Positions 46,985 to 57,456 of a DNA stretch of 64,000 nucleotides are shown one piece after another; the first letter of the stretch is position 1; the number at the start of each line of letters is the position of its first letter. The stretch spans positions 124,001-188,000 of the forward strand of contig DATNEW010000009.1 in the NCBI GenBank assembly GCA_035606695.1, given 5' to 3'. Both the position numbers and the translations under genes were made by a program. Below the pieces are notes generated by a model. That model was given only the letters and a program-made list of their open reading frames with translations, was not told the DNA's origin and did not search any database. The DNA comes from Gemmatimonadaceae bacterium (GTDB taxonomy: Bacteria > Gemmatimonadota > Gemmatimonadetes > Gemmatimonadales > Gemmatimonadaceae).

Positions 46985-47707
46985 ATGGCGCGCATGAGAT
47001 TGGACGAACTCGTCTCGCAGCTTCGCGCGGCGTACGGCACGGCGCTTCGCTCGATGGTGCTCTATGGCTCCGCGGCGCGAGGCAACCAAACCGACAAGAA
47101 CTCCGACTACAACGTGCTCGTGATCGTCGACGTGCTCGATGTGTCGCGCCTCACCGCCGCGTCGGCCGCGTCGCGCGCGTGGACAGAAGCGGGGAACCCG
47201 GCACCCCTCACGATGACGATGAGCGAATGGCGCGGATCATCGGACATCTTTCCGATGGAGTACGCGGACATTCTCGAGCATCACAAGGTGCTGCACGGCG
47301 AATCTCCCTTCGACGGAATTCACGTCGAGCTTTCCGATCTCCGCTTGCAGCTGGAGCAGGAAGCGATGGGCAAGCTGCTCAAGCTGCGACAAGGCGTACT
47401 GGCTTCGGGGAATGACGGAAAGCGCGAACTCGAACTGTTGTCCGCCAGCGTGAGCGCGATTCTGATCGTGTTTCGCTCATTTCTTCGGTTGCATGGGAGC
47501 TCGGTTCCCACGGACAACGTCGCGCTCGTGAACGACGTCGCGGCACGCGCGTCGTTCGACGCGGAGCCGTTCGCCCGCGTGGTGCGTCACGCGCGTGGCG
47601 AAGCGGCGCTCAAGCCCGCGGACGCGAGTGTGGTGCTCACCGGCTACTTGCACGGCATGGAGCAGCTCGTGGCGTATCTCGACCGCTATCAGGCGCGGCC
47701 GGCGTGA
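46985..47707 (+). CDS. Nucleotidyltransferase-fold protein
   Basis: A 240-residue protein with the pol-beta-type minimal nucleotidyltransferase motif L-Y-G-S-A-A-R-G (Gly28-Ser29). The metal motif reads D-Y-N (Asp41, Asn43) instead of D-x-D, so catalysis may be reduced. The C-terminal 130 residues are helical. It lies between the TPM and LemA genes in an apparent operon. Substrate unknown; it lacks the small HEPN partner of MNT-type toxin-antitoxin pairs. Confidence 0.7.
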   Translation: MARMRLDELVSQLRAAYGTALRSMVLYGSAARGNQTDKNSDYNVLVIVDVLDVSRLTAASAASRAWTEAGNPAPLTMTMSEWRGSSDIFPMEYADILEHHKVLHGESPFDGIHVELSDLRLQLEQEAMGKLLKLRQGVLASGNDGKRELELLSASVSAILIVFRSFLRLHGSSVPTDNVALVNDVAARASFDAEPFARVVRHARGEAALKPADASVVLTGYLHGMEQLVAYLDRYQARPA

Positions 47708-47766
47708 CACAATCCTCGGCGGCGTTCCGTAGTGTCCATCACCCGATCCTTTCGAGGAGTCATACC

Positions 47767-48363
47767 ATGAAACGCTGGCTCTCACTGTTGCTGTTGCTTC
47801 CGTTGGGCGCGTGCGGCTACAACCGCATTCAGACGCTCGACGAGACGGCATCAAAAGCGCAGGGTCAGATCGAAGTTCAGCTGCAACGCCGCGCTGATCT
47901 GATTCCCAATCTCGTGAACACCGTGAAGGGCTACGCCCAGCACGAGGAGCAAGTCTTCATTCAGGTGGCGCAGGCGCGCTCCGGACTCGTGAACTCCATT
48001 CAGTCGCACGACCCCGAGCAGATGGCGAACGCCAACGCGCAGATGACGTCCGCGCTTGGCCGGCTCATGGTGAGCGTCGAGGCGTATCCGCAACTCAAGG
48101 CCGATCAGAGTTTCATTCGCCTGCAGGACGAGCTGACGGGCACGGAGAATCGCATCGCCGTCGCGCGCACGGACTACAACACCGCGGTGAACGATTACAA
48201 CGCGTACATTCGTCAATTCCCCGCGGTGATCACGGCGAAGTTCACAGGGGCCAAGGCGCGCAAGTACTTCACGGCGTCGGCCAACGCGCAGCAAGGGCCG
48301 CCGACGGTGGATTTCGGAACGCCGACGGCGCCAGCGCCGCCTCCTGCGGCGAAGAAGCCGTAG
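47767..48363 (+). CDS. LemA-family lipoprotein
   Basis: A 198-residue LemA protein. It has lipobox L-P-L-G-A-C (Cys16), then the family's long helical bundle with Y-N-R-I-Q-T-L-D-E, R-R-A-D-L-I-P-N-L-V-N-T-V-K-G-Y and D-Y-N-T-A-V-N-D-Y-N. Start ATG 47767 follows GAGGAG. Role unknown, often linked with TPM proteins at the membrane. The TAG stop is the first base of palindromic element D. Confidence 0.92.
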   Translation: MKRWLSLLLLLPLGACGYNRIQTLDETASKAQGQIEVQLQRRADLIPNLVNTVKGYAQHEEQVFIQVAQARSGLVNSIQSHDPEQMANANAQMTSALGRLMVSVEAYPQLKADQSFIRLQDELTGTENRIAVARTDYNTAVNDYNAYIRQFPAVITAKFTGAKARKYFTASANAQQGPPTVDFGTPTAPAPPPAAKKP

Positions 48364-48462
48364 TCATCCCGAGCGAGCGGAGCGAGTCGAGGGACCCCCG
48401 TCCCGACGGAGGAGCTCTCCGTAATGAAAGGGGTCCTTCGTCGCTACGCTCCTCAGGATGAC
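48363..48462. repeat. Palindromic intergenic element D (between lemA and metG)
   Basis: Imperfect inverted arms 48363-48399 and 48430-48462 (GTCATCCCGAGCG... and ...GCTCCTCAGGATGAC). It spans the whole convergent junction. The metG stop codon lies inside the right arm, so the last residues of MetG are encoded by the repeat. Confidence 0.75.
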
Positions 48463-50003
48463 AAGCTTTTGTTCTGCTCCGGCTTCGGAAACAGCGACGC
48501 CCCTTTCGTCACTCGCCAGCCCGTCACGTCGAGTGACTTCGCCGCATCGAAGCGTTGCTCGCTCACCTGTCCCGGGCCGCCGAGCTGCGTCCACAACTCC
48601 TGCGCCTTGTTCGGGATGAACGGCGCAAGATAGATCGCGTGCCGCGCAAGCTGGCGCACCACACCCGCGAGCACCGTCTCCAACTCCGCGCGTCCGTCGG
48701 GCCTTTTCGCGAGCGCCCACGGCGCGCTCGACTGTACGAATTCGTTGCCGCGCGCGACGCACAGCATCACACGGCGCAGCGCCTCGTTGAGCAGAAAGCC
48801 GCGTGAGCCCTCGATCGACGCGTGGTATTCCGCGAGATCGTCCGCGTCCGCGCGGTCGAGCGACACCGCGTCGCCACGCGGCACCACGCCGTCGCAATAT
48901 TTCTCGACCATCGACAGCGCGCGGCTCGCGAGGTTGCCGAGTGTGTTCGCGAGATCGGAATTGTACCGCTCTTCGAAGCGCTCCCACGAGAAGTCGCCGT
49001 CGCCGTCGAAGGGCACTTCACGCAGCAGGAAGTAGCGCAGCGCGTCGGCCCCGCGAAAATCCACCGCCTCGTTCAGATCGAGCCGCACGCCCGCCGACTT
49101 GCTGAAGCGTTCGCCCGACAAGTTGACGAAGCCATGCGCCCACACGCGATCGGGCAGAGACACGCCCGCCGCGTGCAGCATCGCCGGCCAGATCACACAG
49201 TGCAGCCGGGTGATGTCCTTGCCGATGACGTGCAGGTCAGCGGGCCACAGCCGTTCGTAGCCATCGTCGGGAAAGCCGGTCGCCGTCAGGTAGTTCGGCA
49301 GCGCATCGAACCACACCCACGTGCCCTGCTCCTCGCCGTTCGGGAGCTTGATCGGGAAGGGAATCGCCCACGAGAGACGCGATCGCGTGATGGAAATGTC
49401 CTCGAGTCCCTGGTCGAGCAGGGCGAGGATTTCGTTCCGGCGCGTCGTGGGCTCCAGGAAGCGCGGGCGCGTGGCCAGCAAGTCCTTTATGAAACTCTCA
49501 TAGCGCGTGAGTCGAAAAAACCAGTTGCGTTCGGTGGTCCACTGTAGATCGCGCGTCGGGTGCAGCACGCACTTGCCGTCGACGATCTCGTCGTCGCGCT
49601 TGAACAGCTCGCAGCCGACGCAATACCACCCTTCATACGACTTCTCATAAAAATCGTCGGGATGGCGCTCGTGGATGCGTTCGATCAACGCGCGCACGCC
49701 GCGCTTGTGCGGTGCGGCCGTCGTTCGAACGAACTGGTCGTACGAGATCGACAGTCGCTGCCACATGGTCGTGAACCGTTCCGCGATCTCGTCGACGAAG
49801 TTCTGGGGCGACACGCCACGCTCGGCGGCCGCCTGCGCGACTTTCTGCCCGTGCTCGTCGAGCCCGGACAGAAAGTGCACGTCGTCGCCACGCATGCGTC
49901 GGTATCGCGCAATGGCATCCGCGCCGATCTTCTCGTATGCGTGGCCAATGTGCGGATCGCCGTTGGCGTAGTCGATCGCGGTCGTCAGAAAGTACTTCGC
50001 CAC
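48453..50003 (-). CDS. metG: Methionyl-tRNA synthetase
   Basis: A 516-residue class I synthetase of the shorter MetG type, without the C-terminal tRNA-binding domain. HIGH motif P-H-I-G-H near residue 18, zinc-type connective segment Y-C-V-G-C and the second signature R-F-S-K-S in place of K-M-S-K-S. The Met-binding F-D-A-L-P-N-Y-L and the anticodon domain N-T-L-G-N-L-A-S-R are present. GTG start abuts the RicT stop (TGAGTG), giving translational coupling. The C-terminus runs into repeat D. Confidence 0.95.
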   Translation of the reverse strand: MAKYFLTTAIDYANGDPHIGHAYEKIGADAIARYRRMRGDDVHFLSGLDEHGQKVAQAAAERGVSPQNFVDEIAERFTTMWQRLSISYDQFVRTTAAPHKRGVRALIERIHERHPDDFYEKSYEGWYCVGCELFKRDDEIVDGKCVLHPTRDLQWTTERNWFFRLTRYESFIKDLLATRPRFLEPTTRRNEILALLDQGLEDISITRSRLSWAIPFPIKLPNGEEQGTWVWFDALPNYLTATGFPDDGYERLWPADLHVIGKDITRLHCVIWPAMLHAAGVSLPDRVWAHGFVNLSGERFSKSAGVRLDLNEAVDFRGADALRYFLLREVPFDGDGDFSWERFEERYNSDLANTLGNLASRALSMVEKYCDGVVPRGDAVSLDRADADDLAEYHASIEGSRGFLLNEALRRVMLCVARGNEFVQSSAPWALAKRPDGRAELETVLAGVVRQLARHAIYLAPFIPNKAQELWTQLGGPGQVSEQRFDAAKSLDVTGWRVTKGASLFPKPEQNKSLSS

Positions 50004-51191
50004 TCAGCTTGCTCCGCCGTTATTCCCGTTATTTCCGTTATCTCTGCTCTCTCCGCTCTCGGCATCAGGTGACGCCGCGCCATCATCGCCGCGCGCCCCA
50101 CGATTTCCCGACCGATTGCGTCGTCCGCCGCGACGTCCGCGCCGGCGATGCGGACGCCGTTCGCGCGATTCGCCCCCGGCCTCGCCGCCCTCGCCCTCGA
50201 CTCCTTCGGCCTCGGCCTGGGACTCGACGGTCTCCTCGTCCACCGCCACGTCTGACATCTCTGATTCCGGCACGTCCTCGATCGGCATGTCGTCCGACTC
50301 GGAGTCCGATGTCGCCACCGGCGCAAACGCCGTCACCGGCGCGACAGGCAGCGGCGCGCCGGCGTCGTTCGCTTCCTCGTGCAGCTCGGCGAGCGTGAGC
50401 AAGCGCACCTCGCCGTCTTCGCCGCGCAGCGTGATACGCTCGCGGAAAATGTCGTTCGCGATGACCTTTTCGTCGCCGCGCTTCGTCTTCACGACACGCC
50501 CTTCCTTCGGGAACCGCTTGCGGCTCTGCACGTAGAATTCGTGCTCGTACCTGAGGCAGCACATGAGCCGCCCGCACGCGCCGGAAATCTGCGACGGATT
50601 GAGCGACAACCGCTGGTCCTTCGCGACGCCGAGATTCACCGGCCGCAGCTCCGGCAGCCACGACGCCGAGCAGTACTGCCGTCCGCATCGGCCGATGCCG
50701 TCGAGACGTTTCGCTTCGTCGCGCACGCCGATCTGCTTCAGCTCGATGCGCGTCCGAAACATCGACGCGAGCTCGCGCACCAGCGCGCGGAAATCCACGC
50801 GCTTCTCGGCCGTGAAATACAGCGTGAGCTTCTTGCGGTCCCACTGCCACTCCGCGTCGGACAGCTTCATCATCAAGGCGTTCGCGCGCACACGCTCCAT
50901 GGCGCGGCGGCGCGCATCTTCATCTTCGGTGCGAAGCTCGTTCGCGCGCTTGACGTCGTCGCCGCTCGCCAGGCGCCGCGCCTTCTTGGACGTGCCGGCG
51001 GATCCGTAACCGTGCGGCGTGCCGGCGTTCCGCTTCTCGGCCAGGTCGCCGAGTGCGTGGACGAATCCGAGATCCTCTCCGCGATCGGCGTCGACGATCA
51101 CCGCGGCCTTGAGCGGCGGCGGCTCGTCAGGATCCCAGAGATAAAAATCCTTTCGGTTGCCCTTGAACGCGACTTCGATGAGATGGGGCAT
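50004..51191 (-). CDS. ricT: RicT/YaaT-type PSP1-domain protein
   Basis: A 395-residue protein. The PSP1 C-terminal domain at about 100-270 has the two Cys motifs R-C-G-R-Q-Y-C and A-C-G-R-L-M-C-C-L-R-Y-E that bind an iron-sulfur cluster in the RicAFT complex. In other bacteria it affects mRNA maturation. The last 110 residues are acidic and then Arg/Gly-rich, a low-complexity extension not found in the Bacillus protein, possibly RNA-binding. Third gene of dnaE-accA-ricT-metG. Confidence 0.85.
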   Translation of the reverse strand: MPHLIEVAFKGNRKDFYLWDPDEPPPLKAAVIVDADRGEDLGFVHALGDLAEKRNAGTPHGYGSAGTSKKARRLASGDDVKRANELRTEDEDARRRAMERVRANALMMKLSDAEWQWDRKKLTLYFTAEKRVDFRALVRELASMFRTRIELKQIGVRDEAKRLDGIGRCGRQYCSASWLPELRPVNLGVAKDQRLSLNPSQISGACGRLMCCLRYEHEFYVQSRKRFPKEGRVVKTKRGDEKVIANDIFRERITLRGEDGEVRLLTLAELHEEANDAGAPLPVAPVTAFAPVATSDSESDDMPIEDVPESEMSDVAVDEETVESQAEAEGVEGEGGEAGGESRERRPHRRRGRRGGRRNRSGNRGARGDDGAASPDAESGESRDNGNNGNNGGAS

Positions 51192-51270
51192 ACGAGGTGC
51201 GAGGTCTACGGTCTGAGGTCTGAGGAGAATGAACGATCACACCGAGGACCCAAGACGTTCGACCTCGGAC

Positions 51271-52239
51271 CTACTCCAGATACTGTCCCATTTTCAGAAA
51301 TTTATCCCGGCGTCGCCGCACCAGCTTGTCGGGTTTGTAGCGCCGCAAGTCCTCGAGCTGTTTCACGAGTGTGTCGTGCACCGCCTGCGCGGTCGCCTCG
51401 TGATTGGCATGGGCGCCGCCGGGCGGCTCGGGGATGATCTCGTCGACCACCCGCAGCTCCTGGAGATCCTGCGCGGTGATGCGCAGCGCCGACGCCGCTT
51501 TCTCGCGCAACTCCTGGCTTTTGCCGTCCTTCCACAGAATGGACGCGCAGCCTTCCACGGTGATCACGGAATACACCGCGTTCTCGAGCATGTTGGTACG
51601 GTCCGACACGCCCAGCGCCAGCGCGCCGCCCGATCCACCTTCGCCGATCACGGTGGCGATGATCGGCACCTCGAGGCGGCTCATCTCGAACAGATTGCGC
51701 GCGATCGCTTCCGACTGCCCCCGCTCCTCGGCGCCGAGACCTGCCCAGGCGCCCATCGTGTCGATGAACGTGATGACCGGTACGTGGAATTTCTCGGCGA
51801 GCTTCATCAGCCGCAGCGCTTTCCGATAGCCCTCGGGGTGCGGCATGCCGAAGTTGCGCTTGAGAATTTCCTTCGTGTCGCGGCCGCGCTGCTGGCCGAT
51901 GACCATCACCGTCTCGCCTTCCAGACGCGCCCAACCGCCGACGATCGCCGCGTCTTCACGGAACGCACGGTCGCCGTGCAGCTCGATGAAGTCCGTGAAC
52001 GCGAGCTGGATGTAGTCCAGCGTGAACGGCCGCTTGGTGCTGCGCGCGACCTGCACGCGCTGCCACGGCGTGAGGTTCTTGTAGATCTCGACCCGAAGAT
52101 CGGCCAGCTTCTGCTGCAGCGGCGCGATCTCGTTGTCGACGTCGAGCTGCTGATCGCCGGCGAGCCGTTTCAGCTCGTCGATCTGCCGCTCTAATTCCGC
52201 GATCGGTTTCTCGAACTCCAGCGTGACTGAAGTCCCCAC
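51271..52239 (-). CDS. accA: Acetyl-CoA carboxylase carboxyltransferase subunit alpha
   Basis: A 322-residue AccA, which with AccD transfers the carboxyl from biotin to acetyl-CoA in fatty-acid synthesis. Signature segments: [37 protein letters not shown] and A-S-I-L-W-K-D. Normal length. GTG start 1 bp after the dnaE stop, the same dnaE-accA order as in E. coli. Confidence 0.96.
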   Translation of the reverse strand: MGTSVTLEFEKPIAELERQIDELKRLAGDQQLDVDNEIAPLQQKLADLRVEIYKNLTPWQRVQVARSTKRPFTLDYIQLAFTDFIELHGDRAFREDAAIVGGWARLEGETVMVIGQQRGRDTKEILKRNFGMPHPEGYRKALRLMKLAEKFHVPVITFIDTMGAWAGLGAEERGQSEAIARNLFEMSRLEVPIIATVIGEGGSGGALALGVSDRTNMLENAVYSVITVEGCASILWKDGKSQELREKAASALRITAQDLQELRVVDEIIPEPPGGAHANHEATAQAVHDTLVKQLEDLRRYKPDKLVRRRRDKFLKMGQYLE

Positions 52240-52240
52240 A

Positions 52241-55200
52241 TCAGCTCCCGCGAACGAGGCGAACGCGATCCACGCCCAGCAACGCGCGCAGATCGCTCAA
52301 CGCGGCCTGCGAAGCCGCGATTCGTAACGAACGCGACCGCAACCGGGCGCGTGTCCCGCTTCCATCGGTCCATTGAACTTCCAGCGGCGGCGACGACGGC
52401 GACGCCAGCGAATGCGTCTCGACCACCGCGCGCACGTCCTGCATGACCTCCGGCGTCAGCGTGCTCCCCGACTGGAGATCGATCGCCACCGCCACCTGCC
52501 CCGTCAACCGCAGTTCGACGAACGGCGTCAGTGATTCGACGATGAACGTGGGGTTTTCCACGTCCTGATCGCGCCGCGAATAACTGCCCTTCAGCAAGAC
52601 AGGAACGTCGGTCTTCACCCGGTCGCCCAGCATCGTCCACGCTTCGGGAAAGACCAATACTTCAGAAGATCCCGAAAAATCCTCGACTGTCAACCGCGCG
52701 AACTCCGCTCCAGACCGCTTACTGATCTGTTTCTTGATGGCGGTTACTACTACGCCGAGCGCGATCGGTTGATCTGACCACTTCCCCAATTGAGACACGG
52801 TGTGCGTCGCGAACAGTTCGCATTCGAGACGAAACGGCTCCAGCGGGTGACCGGAGATATAGAAGCCGAGAATCTCCTTTTCGCGCGTCAGTCGCTCGGA
52901 ATCAGACCAGGGCGACACGTTCGGCAAGATGCGAGGCGCGGCGACTGTTCCGGCCTCGTCCGCGCCGCCGAGCAACGAAAACTGGCCGACCGCGGCTTCC
53001 TGCTGCTTGAGCGAGGCTTCCTGCAGTGCCGTGTCGAGCACCGCCCAAAACTGCGCGCGATGCCCGCCCAGGTTGTCGAGTGCGCCCGCGGCGATCAACG
53101 CTTCGAAGACGCGCTTGTTACAGGCGCGGAGGTCAACGCGATCACAGAAATCGTAGAACGATTTGAACGGCCCGTCCTTCCGCGCGTTCAAAATCGAATC
53201 GATCGCCGAACGGCCGACGTTGCGAATGGCGCCCAGGCCAAAGCGAATGCGCTTCTCGCCAATCACGGTAAACTTGTAGCCCGACTCGTTCACGTCCGGC
53301 GCCAGCACCTCGATGCCGACTTCGCGCGCTTCGTTGATGAACTTGACGACCGAATCCGTGTCGCCGATCGACGACGACAGGATCGCCGCCATGAACTCGG
53401 CGGGATAGTGCGCCTTGAGCCACGCGGTTTGATATGAGACGACCGAATACGCGACGGCGTGCGACTTGTTGAAGCCGTAGCGGCCGAACGTCTCGATCTG
53501 GCCCGACAGTTCTTCGATGATGCGCCGGTCGAAGCCGCGCGCCACGGACTTCTCGACGAACTTGCCCAGCTCGAGCTTGATGAGATCCGCGTCCTTCTTG
53601 CCGACGGCTTTGCGCAGCACGTCGGCTTCGGCGAGCGAAATGCCTGCCAGCACCTGCGCGATGCGCATCACCTGCTCCTGATAGGTGATGACGCCGTAGG
53701 TCGTTTCGAGAATCGGCTCGAGCTCCGGCAGCGCATACGTCACCGACTCTTCGCCGCGCTTTCGGCGCTGATACACCTTGTGCATGCCGGAATCGAGCGG
53801 GCCGGGGCGCATCAACGCGTTCGAGGCGACGAGATCGTCGAAGCGGTCGCAGCGCATCCCGCGCAAGAGATCGGTCGCAAGCGGCGATTCGAACTGGAAC
53901 ACGCCCGTCGTGCGGCCGGCGCGAAGCATCTGATACACCGCGGCGTCGTCGAACGGGATCGCGTCGATGTCGATCGACTTGCCGGTGCGCTGCTCGACGG
54001 ACACGAGCGCATCGTGAATCACGGTGAGCGTCGTGAGCCCCAGGAAGTCCATCTTCAACATGCCTGCGTGCTCCAGGCAGTTCATGTCGTACTGGCTCAC
54101 GATCACAGAATCATCATCGCCCGAGCCCGCGCCCTTGGACGACTGCGTGCACACGGGCACGTAGTCGTCGACCGGTCCCGGCGCGATGACGACGCCGGCC
54201 GCGTGCACGCCGGTGTGCCGCGACAATCCTTCCAGCGACTTGGCGTAATCGAGCAGCTGGCGATAGCGGTCGTCGGTCTTGTACAACCTGGCGACGTCGG
54301 CGATCTGCTCGATCGCTTCGGCCACCGTGAGCGAGAAGTTCGGCGCGTTGGGGATGAGCTTCGCCAGCGCATCCGTCTCGGCGGGCGTGAAGCCGAGCGT
54401 GCGGCCCACGTCCTTGATCGCGGCGCGCGATTTCATCGTCCCGAACGTCACGATCTGGCAGACGGACTCCTTGCCGTACTTCTGCCGCACGTACTCGATG
54501 ACCTCGCCGCGCCGCTCGAAGCAGAAGTCGACGTCGACGTCGGGCATCGACACGCGCTCCGGATTCAGAAAGCGCTCGAAGAGCAGATCGTACTCGAGCG
54601 GACAGACGTTCGTGATTTTTAATGAGTAAGCTACTAACGACCCCGCCGCCGAGCCGCGGCCCGGCCCCACCGGAATGCCGCGATCGCGCGCCGCCTTGAT
54701 GAAGTCGGCGACGATGAGGAAATACCCCGCATAGCCCGTCTTCGTGATGACGCCGAGCTCGTAGTCGAGCCGCTCCTGGACGTGCGCCGGCAGCGGATCA
54801 CCGTACCGCTCTTTCGCGCCAGAGACGGCCAGCGCCATCAACAAATCGTTTTCCGTCGCCACACCCGCCGGGAGCGGGAATGCCGGCACGTTGTACTTTT
54901 TGCCGAATTCGACGTTGATCTCGTCGGCGATCTTGAGCGTGTTCTCGAGAACGTCCGGCCGCCCCTTGAAGTGGCCCGCGATCTCCGGCGCGCTCTTGAA
55001 GTAGAGGCCGCGGTCGTAGCGCATCCGGTCGGCGTCGCTGCGATCCTTCCCCAATCCGATGCACAGCAGCACGTCGTGCGAGTCGTGATCTTCGGCGCGC
55101 AGAAAATGCGCGTCGTTCGTCGCGATCACGGGCAGGTTCAAATCCTCAGCGAGCTTGAACACGCGCTGATTGAGCTTCGACTGACCGTCCGACTCGTGCG

Positions 55201-55729
55201 CCTGGACCTCGAGGTAATACCGGTCCTTGAAGACGTTCGCGTACCACGATGCGGCTTCGCGCGCCGCATCCACGTTCTCGTCCATGAGATGCTGCGCGAT
55301 CTCGCCGGCCAGACATGCCGACGAGACGATGATGCCTTCGCTGTATCGGGCCAGCAGCTCGCGGTCGACGCGCGGCTTGGAGTAGAAACCTTCGGTGTAG
55401 GCGAGCGACGACAGCTTGACGAGATTCTTGTAGCCCACGATATCGCGGGCGAGCAGGACCAGGTGGTAGTACGGCTTGGCGCCGGGCGTCGGACGCGCGC
55501 GGGTGCGGCGATCGCCGGGAGCGACGTACGCTTCCATGCCGATGATCGGCTTGACCTTCGCTTTCTTCGCCTTTTCCTGGAACTCCCAGGCCGCGTGGAG
55601 ATTACCGTGATCGGTGATCGCCAGGGCGGGCTGCTCCAGCTCCTGCGCGCGGCGGATCAGGTCGTCGATCCGGTTCGCGCCGTCGAGGAGCGAGTATTCC
55701 GAGTGGCAGTGCAGATGAACGAAGGACAT
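52241..55729 (-). CDS. dnaE: DNA polymerase III subunit alpha
   Basis: A 1162-residue replicative polymerase. The N-terminal PHP domain has [13 protein letters not shown]; the palm has G-P-G-R-G-S-A-A-G and catalytic P-D-V-D-V-D-F near residues 395-401; the fingers have [11 protein letters not shown]. The C-terminal OB domain (P-I-A-L-G-V-V-V) is present. The start at 55729 ([10 protein letters not shown]) is the family N-terminus; the 51-codon upstream extension is spurious. DnaE1-type length. First gene of the four-gene operon. Confidence 0.97.
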   Translation of the reverse strand: MSFVHLHCHSEYSLLDGANRIDDLIRRAQELEQPALAITDHGNLHAAWEFQEKAKKAKVKPIIGMEAYVAPGDRRTRARPTPGAKPYYHLVLLARDIVGYKNLVKLSSLAYTEGFYSKPRVDRELLARYSEGIIVSSACLAGEIAQHLMDENVDAAREAASWYANVFKDRYYLEVQAHESDGQSKLNQRVFKLAEDLNLPVIATNDAHFLRAEDHDSHDVLLCIGLGKDRSDADRMRYDRGLYFKSAPEIAGHFKGRPDVLENTLKIADEINVEFGKKYNVPAFPLPAGVATENDLLMALAVSGAKERYGDPLPAHVQERLDYELGVITKTGYAGYFLIVADFIKAARDRGIPVGPGRGSAAGSLVAYSLKITNVCPLEYDLLFERFLNPERVSMPDVDVDFCFERRGEVIEYVRQKYGKESVCQIVTFGTMKSRAAIKDVGRTLGFTPAETDALAKLIPNAPNFSLTVAEAIEQIADVARLYKTDDRYRQLLDYAKSLEGLSRHTGVHAAGVVIAPGPVDDYVPVCTQSSKGAGSGDDDSVIVSQYDMNCLEHAGMLKMDFLGLTTLTVIHDALVSVEQRTGKSIDIDAIPFDDAAVYQMLRAGRTTGVFQFESPLATDLLRGMRCDRFDDLVASNALMRPGPLDSGMHKVYQRRKRGEESVTYALPELEPILETTYGVITYQEQVMRIAQVLAGISLAEADVLRKAVGKKDADLIKLELGKFVEKSVARGFDRRIIEELSGQIETFGRYGFNKSHAVAYSVVSYQTAWLKAHYPAEFMAAILSSSIGDTDSVVKFINEAREVGIEVLAPDVNESGYKFTVIGEKRIRFGLGAIRNVGRSAIDSILNARKDGPFKSFYDFCDRVDLRACNKRVFEALIAAGALDNLGGHRAQFWAVLDTALQEASLKQQEAAVGQFSLLGGADEAGTVAAPRILPNVSPWSDSERLTREKEILGFYISGHPLEPFRLECELFATHTVSQLGKWSDQPIALGVVVTAIKKQISKRSGAEFARLTVEDFSGSSEVLVFPEAWTMLGDRVKTDVPVLLKGSYSRRDQDVENPTFIVESLTPFVELRLTGQVAVAIDLQSGSTLTPEVMQDVRAVVETHSLASPSSPPLEVQWTDGSGTRARLRSRSLRIAASQAALSDLRALLGVDRVRLVRGS

Positions 55730-55884
55730 CCCAAATTCTAGATGCGGAATTCCGAGCGGAGGTGCGAAGCGCCAGCGCAGCGTCAGCGCAGCGCCAGCGA
55801 AGCGCCGAAGCGAGGAACAATTGCTGAAGATAGCGTCCGAACCCCCGAGGTCAATGCAAAACGCAGGAATGAGACTACTCATAA

Positions 55885-57012
55885 GTGTCGCGAATTCAAC
55901 GCATTAGCGGCGTTCGGCGCGTTCCGTGGCGGTGGATCCGCCGCGTGGTCCTGGGGGTCGTCGTGCTCGCCGTGGCGTACCTCGCGCTGGCGCCCACCGG
56001 GCGCTATCTCGTTCGCGCCGCGTGGGAGGAGGGACACATCCTCGCGCACCGCCGGCCCATCTCCCGGATCATCGCCGATTCGCGAACGCCGCCGGCCGTC
56101 GCCGCGAAGTTGCGGCTGGTGCTTGCGGCGCGCGCTTTCGCCGCCGATTCGATCGGCCTTCAGGCGAAGCAAAGCTTCACGACCTACTCCGCGCTCGAGC
56201 ACGACACGCTGGTTCTCGTGCTGTCGGGGGCATATCGCGACCGCCTCGAGCCCTACACGTGGTGGTTCCCGATCGTGGGCCGGGTGCCCTACAAGGGCTA
56301 CTTCGATTTCAACGCCGCGAAGGACGGCGCGAAGCAGCTCGACGCACGGGGATTCGACGTCTATCTGCGCCCGTCGCCGGCGTTCAGCACGCTGGGCTGG
56401 TTCAACGATCCGCTCCTGTCGACGTCGTTGCACGCCGACAGCCTTGAGCTGGCGAACACCGTGGTGCACGAGCTGACGCACAACACGTACTACGCGCCCG
56501 GTTCAGCAATTTTTAATGAGTCTTTTGCAAATTTCGTCGGCGCGCGCGGATCGGCCTGGTTCTTTCGTACGCGCGGGGCCGCGGCGGCGGCCGACGAAGC
56601 GGACGCCCGCTGGTCCGACGAAAAGCTGCTCGCGCGCTTCTGGGCGCTGCTCTACCATCGCGTCGATTCGGCCTTCAAGGTGCACCCGAACGACTCGCTC
56701 GCGCGATTGACCGCGCGCGATTCTCTCTACACGGCCGCCCGCCGCGAGCTGGTCGACTCGCTCGGCCCCCAGTTTCGCACGATCAGCCCCCGCGCGCTCG
56801 AACGCGTGCGGCTGGACAACGCGGCGCTCTTGGCGCATCGCATCTACGATACGGATCTCGATCTGTTCGACGCGCTGTGGGCGCGCGAGCACGGTGATTT
56901 GCGCCGCACGGTGCTGCGCGTCATCGAGCTGGCGAAGTCGCGCCCGAACGATCCGTTCGGCGCGCTGCGCAGCGGCGTTGTCGAAAACACAGCGGCCCGT
57001 TCGTCGCCTTAG
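55885..57012 (+). CDS. Predicted gluzincin aminopeptidase (PF10023-like)
   Basis: A 375-residue membrane-anchored metalloprotease. The N-terminal helix is at about 19-38; zinc motif H-E-L-T-H (His195, Glu196, His199) with Glu212 in N-E-S-F-A-N as third ligand. Other family marks are the early P-I-S-R-I-I-A-D and W-W-F-P-I-V-G-R-V-P-Y-K-G-Y-F. The domain faces the periplasm. GTG start with a weak ribosome site. Substrate unknown. Confidence 0.8.
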   Translation: MSRIQRISGVRRVPWRWIRRVVLGVVVLAVAYLALAPTGRYLVRAAWEEGHILAHRRPISRIIADSRTPPAVAAKLRLVLAARAFAADSIGLQAKQSFTTYSALEHDTLVLVLSGAYRDRLEPYTWWFPIVGRVPYKGYFDFNAAKDGAKQLDARGFDVYLRPSPAFSTLGWFNDPLLSTSLHADSLELANTVVHELTHNTYYAPGSAIFNESFANFVGARGSAWFFRTRGAAAAADEADARWSDEKLLARFWALLYHRVDSAFKVHPNDSLARLTARDSLYTAARRELVDSLGPQFRTISPRALERVRLDNAALLAHRIYDTDLDLFDALWAREHGDLRRTVLRVIELAKSRPNDPFGALRSGVVENTAARSSP

Positions 57013-57052
57013 TGCAAGCACAGAATTTCCACGACACCACGGAGCTCTCGCC

Positions 57053-57427
57053 ATGCGCTACATGATGTTCATCAAGCACACCGAGGATTACTACGGCAAG
57101 ACGCCGACGCCCGAGCTCATGAAGGCGATGGGGGAGTTCGTCGTCCCGCATATGAAAAGTGGCAAGTTCGTCGAGGCCGCGGGCCTCATGTCGACGAGGC
57201 GCGGCAAGAAATTCCAGCTGCGGAACGGTAAGATCAACGTGATCGACGGACCGTTCACCGAATCGAAGGAGATCATCGGCGGCTACACCCTCGCCGAGTG
57301 CGACTCCGACGAAGAAGCGATCGAGCTGGCGCGAGAGTTTGTCGAGTTGCACCGCATTCACGCGCCGGGTATGGACGTCGAGTGCGAGTTGCGGCCGTTA
57401 CAGACCGGGATGCCGGGATCGCAATGA
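57053..57427 (+). CDS. YCII-related DGPF-domain protein
   Basis: A 124-residue protein with the M-R-Y-M-M-F-I-K start, D-G-P-F-T-E-S-K-E motif and G-G-Y-T-L-A-E-C strand of the DGPF subgroup of the YCII (dimeric alpha-beta barrel) family. Often found beside ECF sigma factors, but none is near. No known reaction. Confidence 0.88.
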   Translation: MRYMMFIKHTEDYYGKTPTPELMKAMGEFVVPHMKSGKFVEAAGLMSTRRGKKFQLRNGKINVIDGPFTESKEIIGGYTLAECDSDEEAIELAREFVELHRIHAPGMDVECELRPLQTGMPGSQ

Positions 57428-57456
57428 CGTGGTGCGCGGGCCGTTCAACGTCCCGC

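Noticed and set aside
46985-47707. MNT/HEPN toxin-antitoxin pair
   Set aside because: No HEPN gene next to it and the protein is larger than MNT antitoxins.
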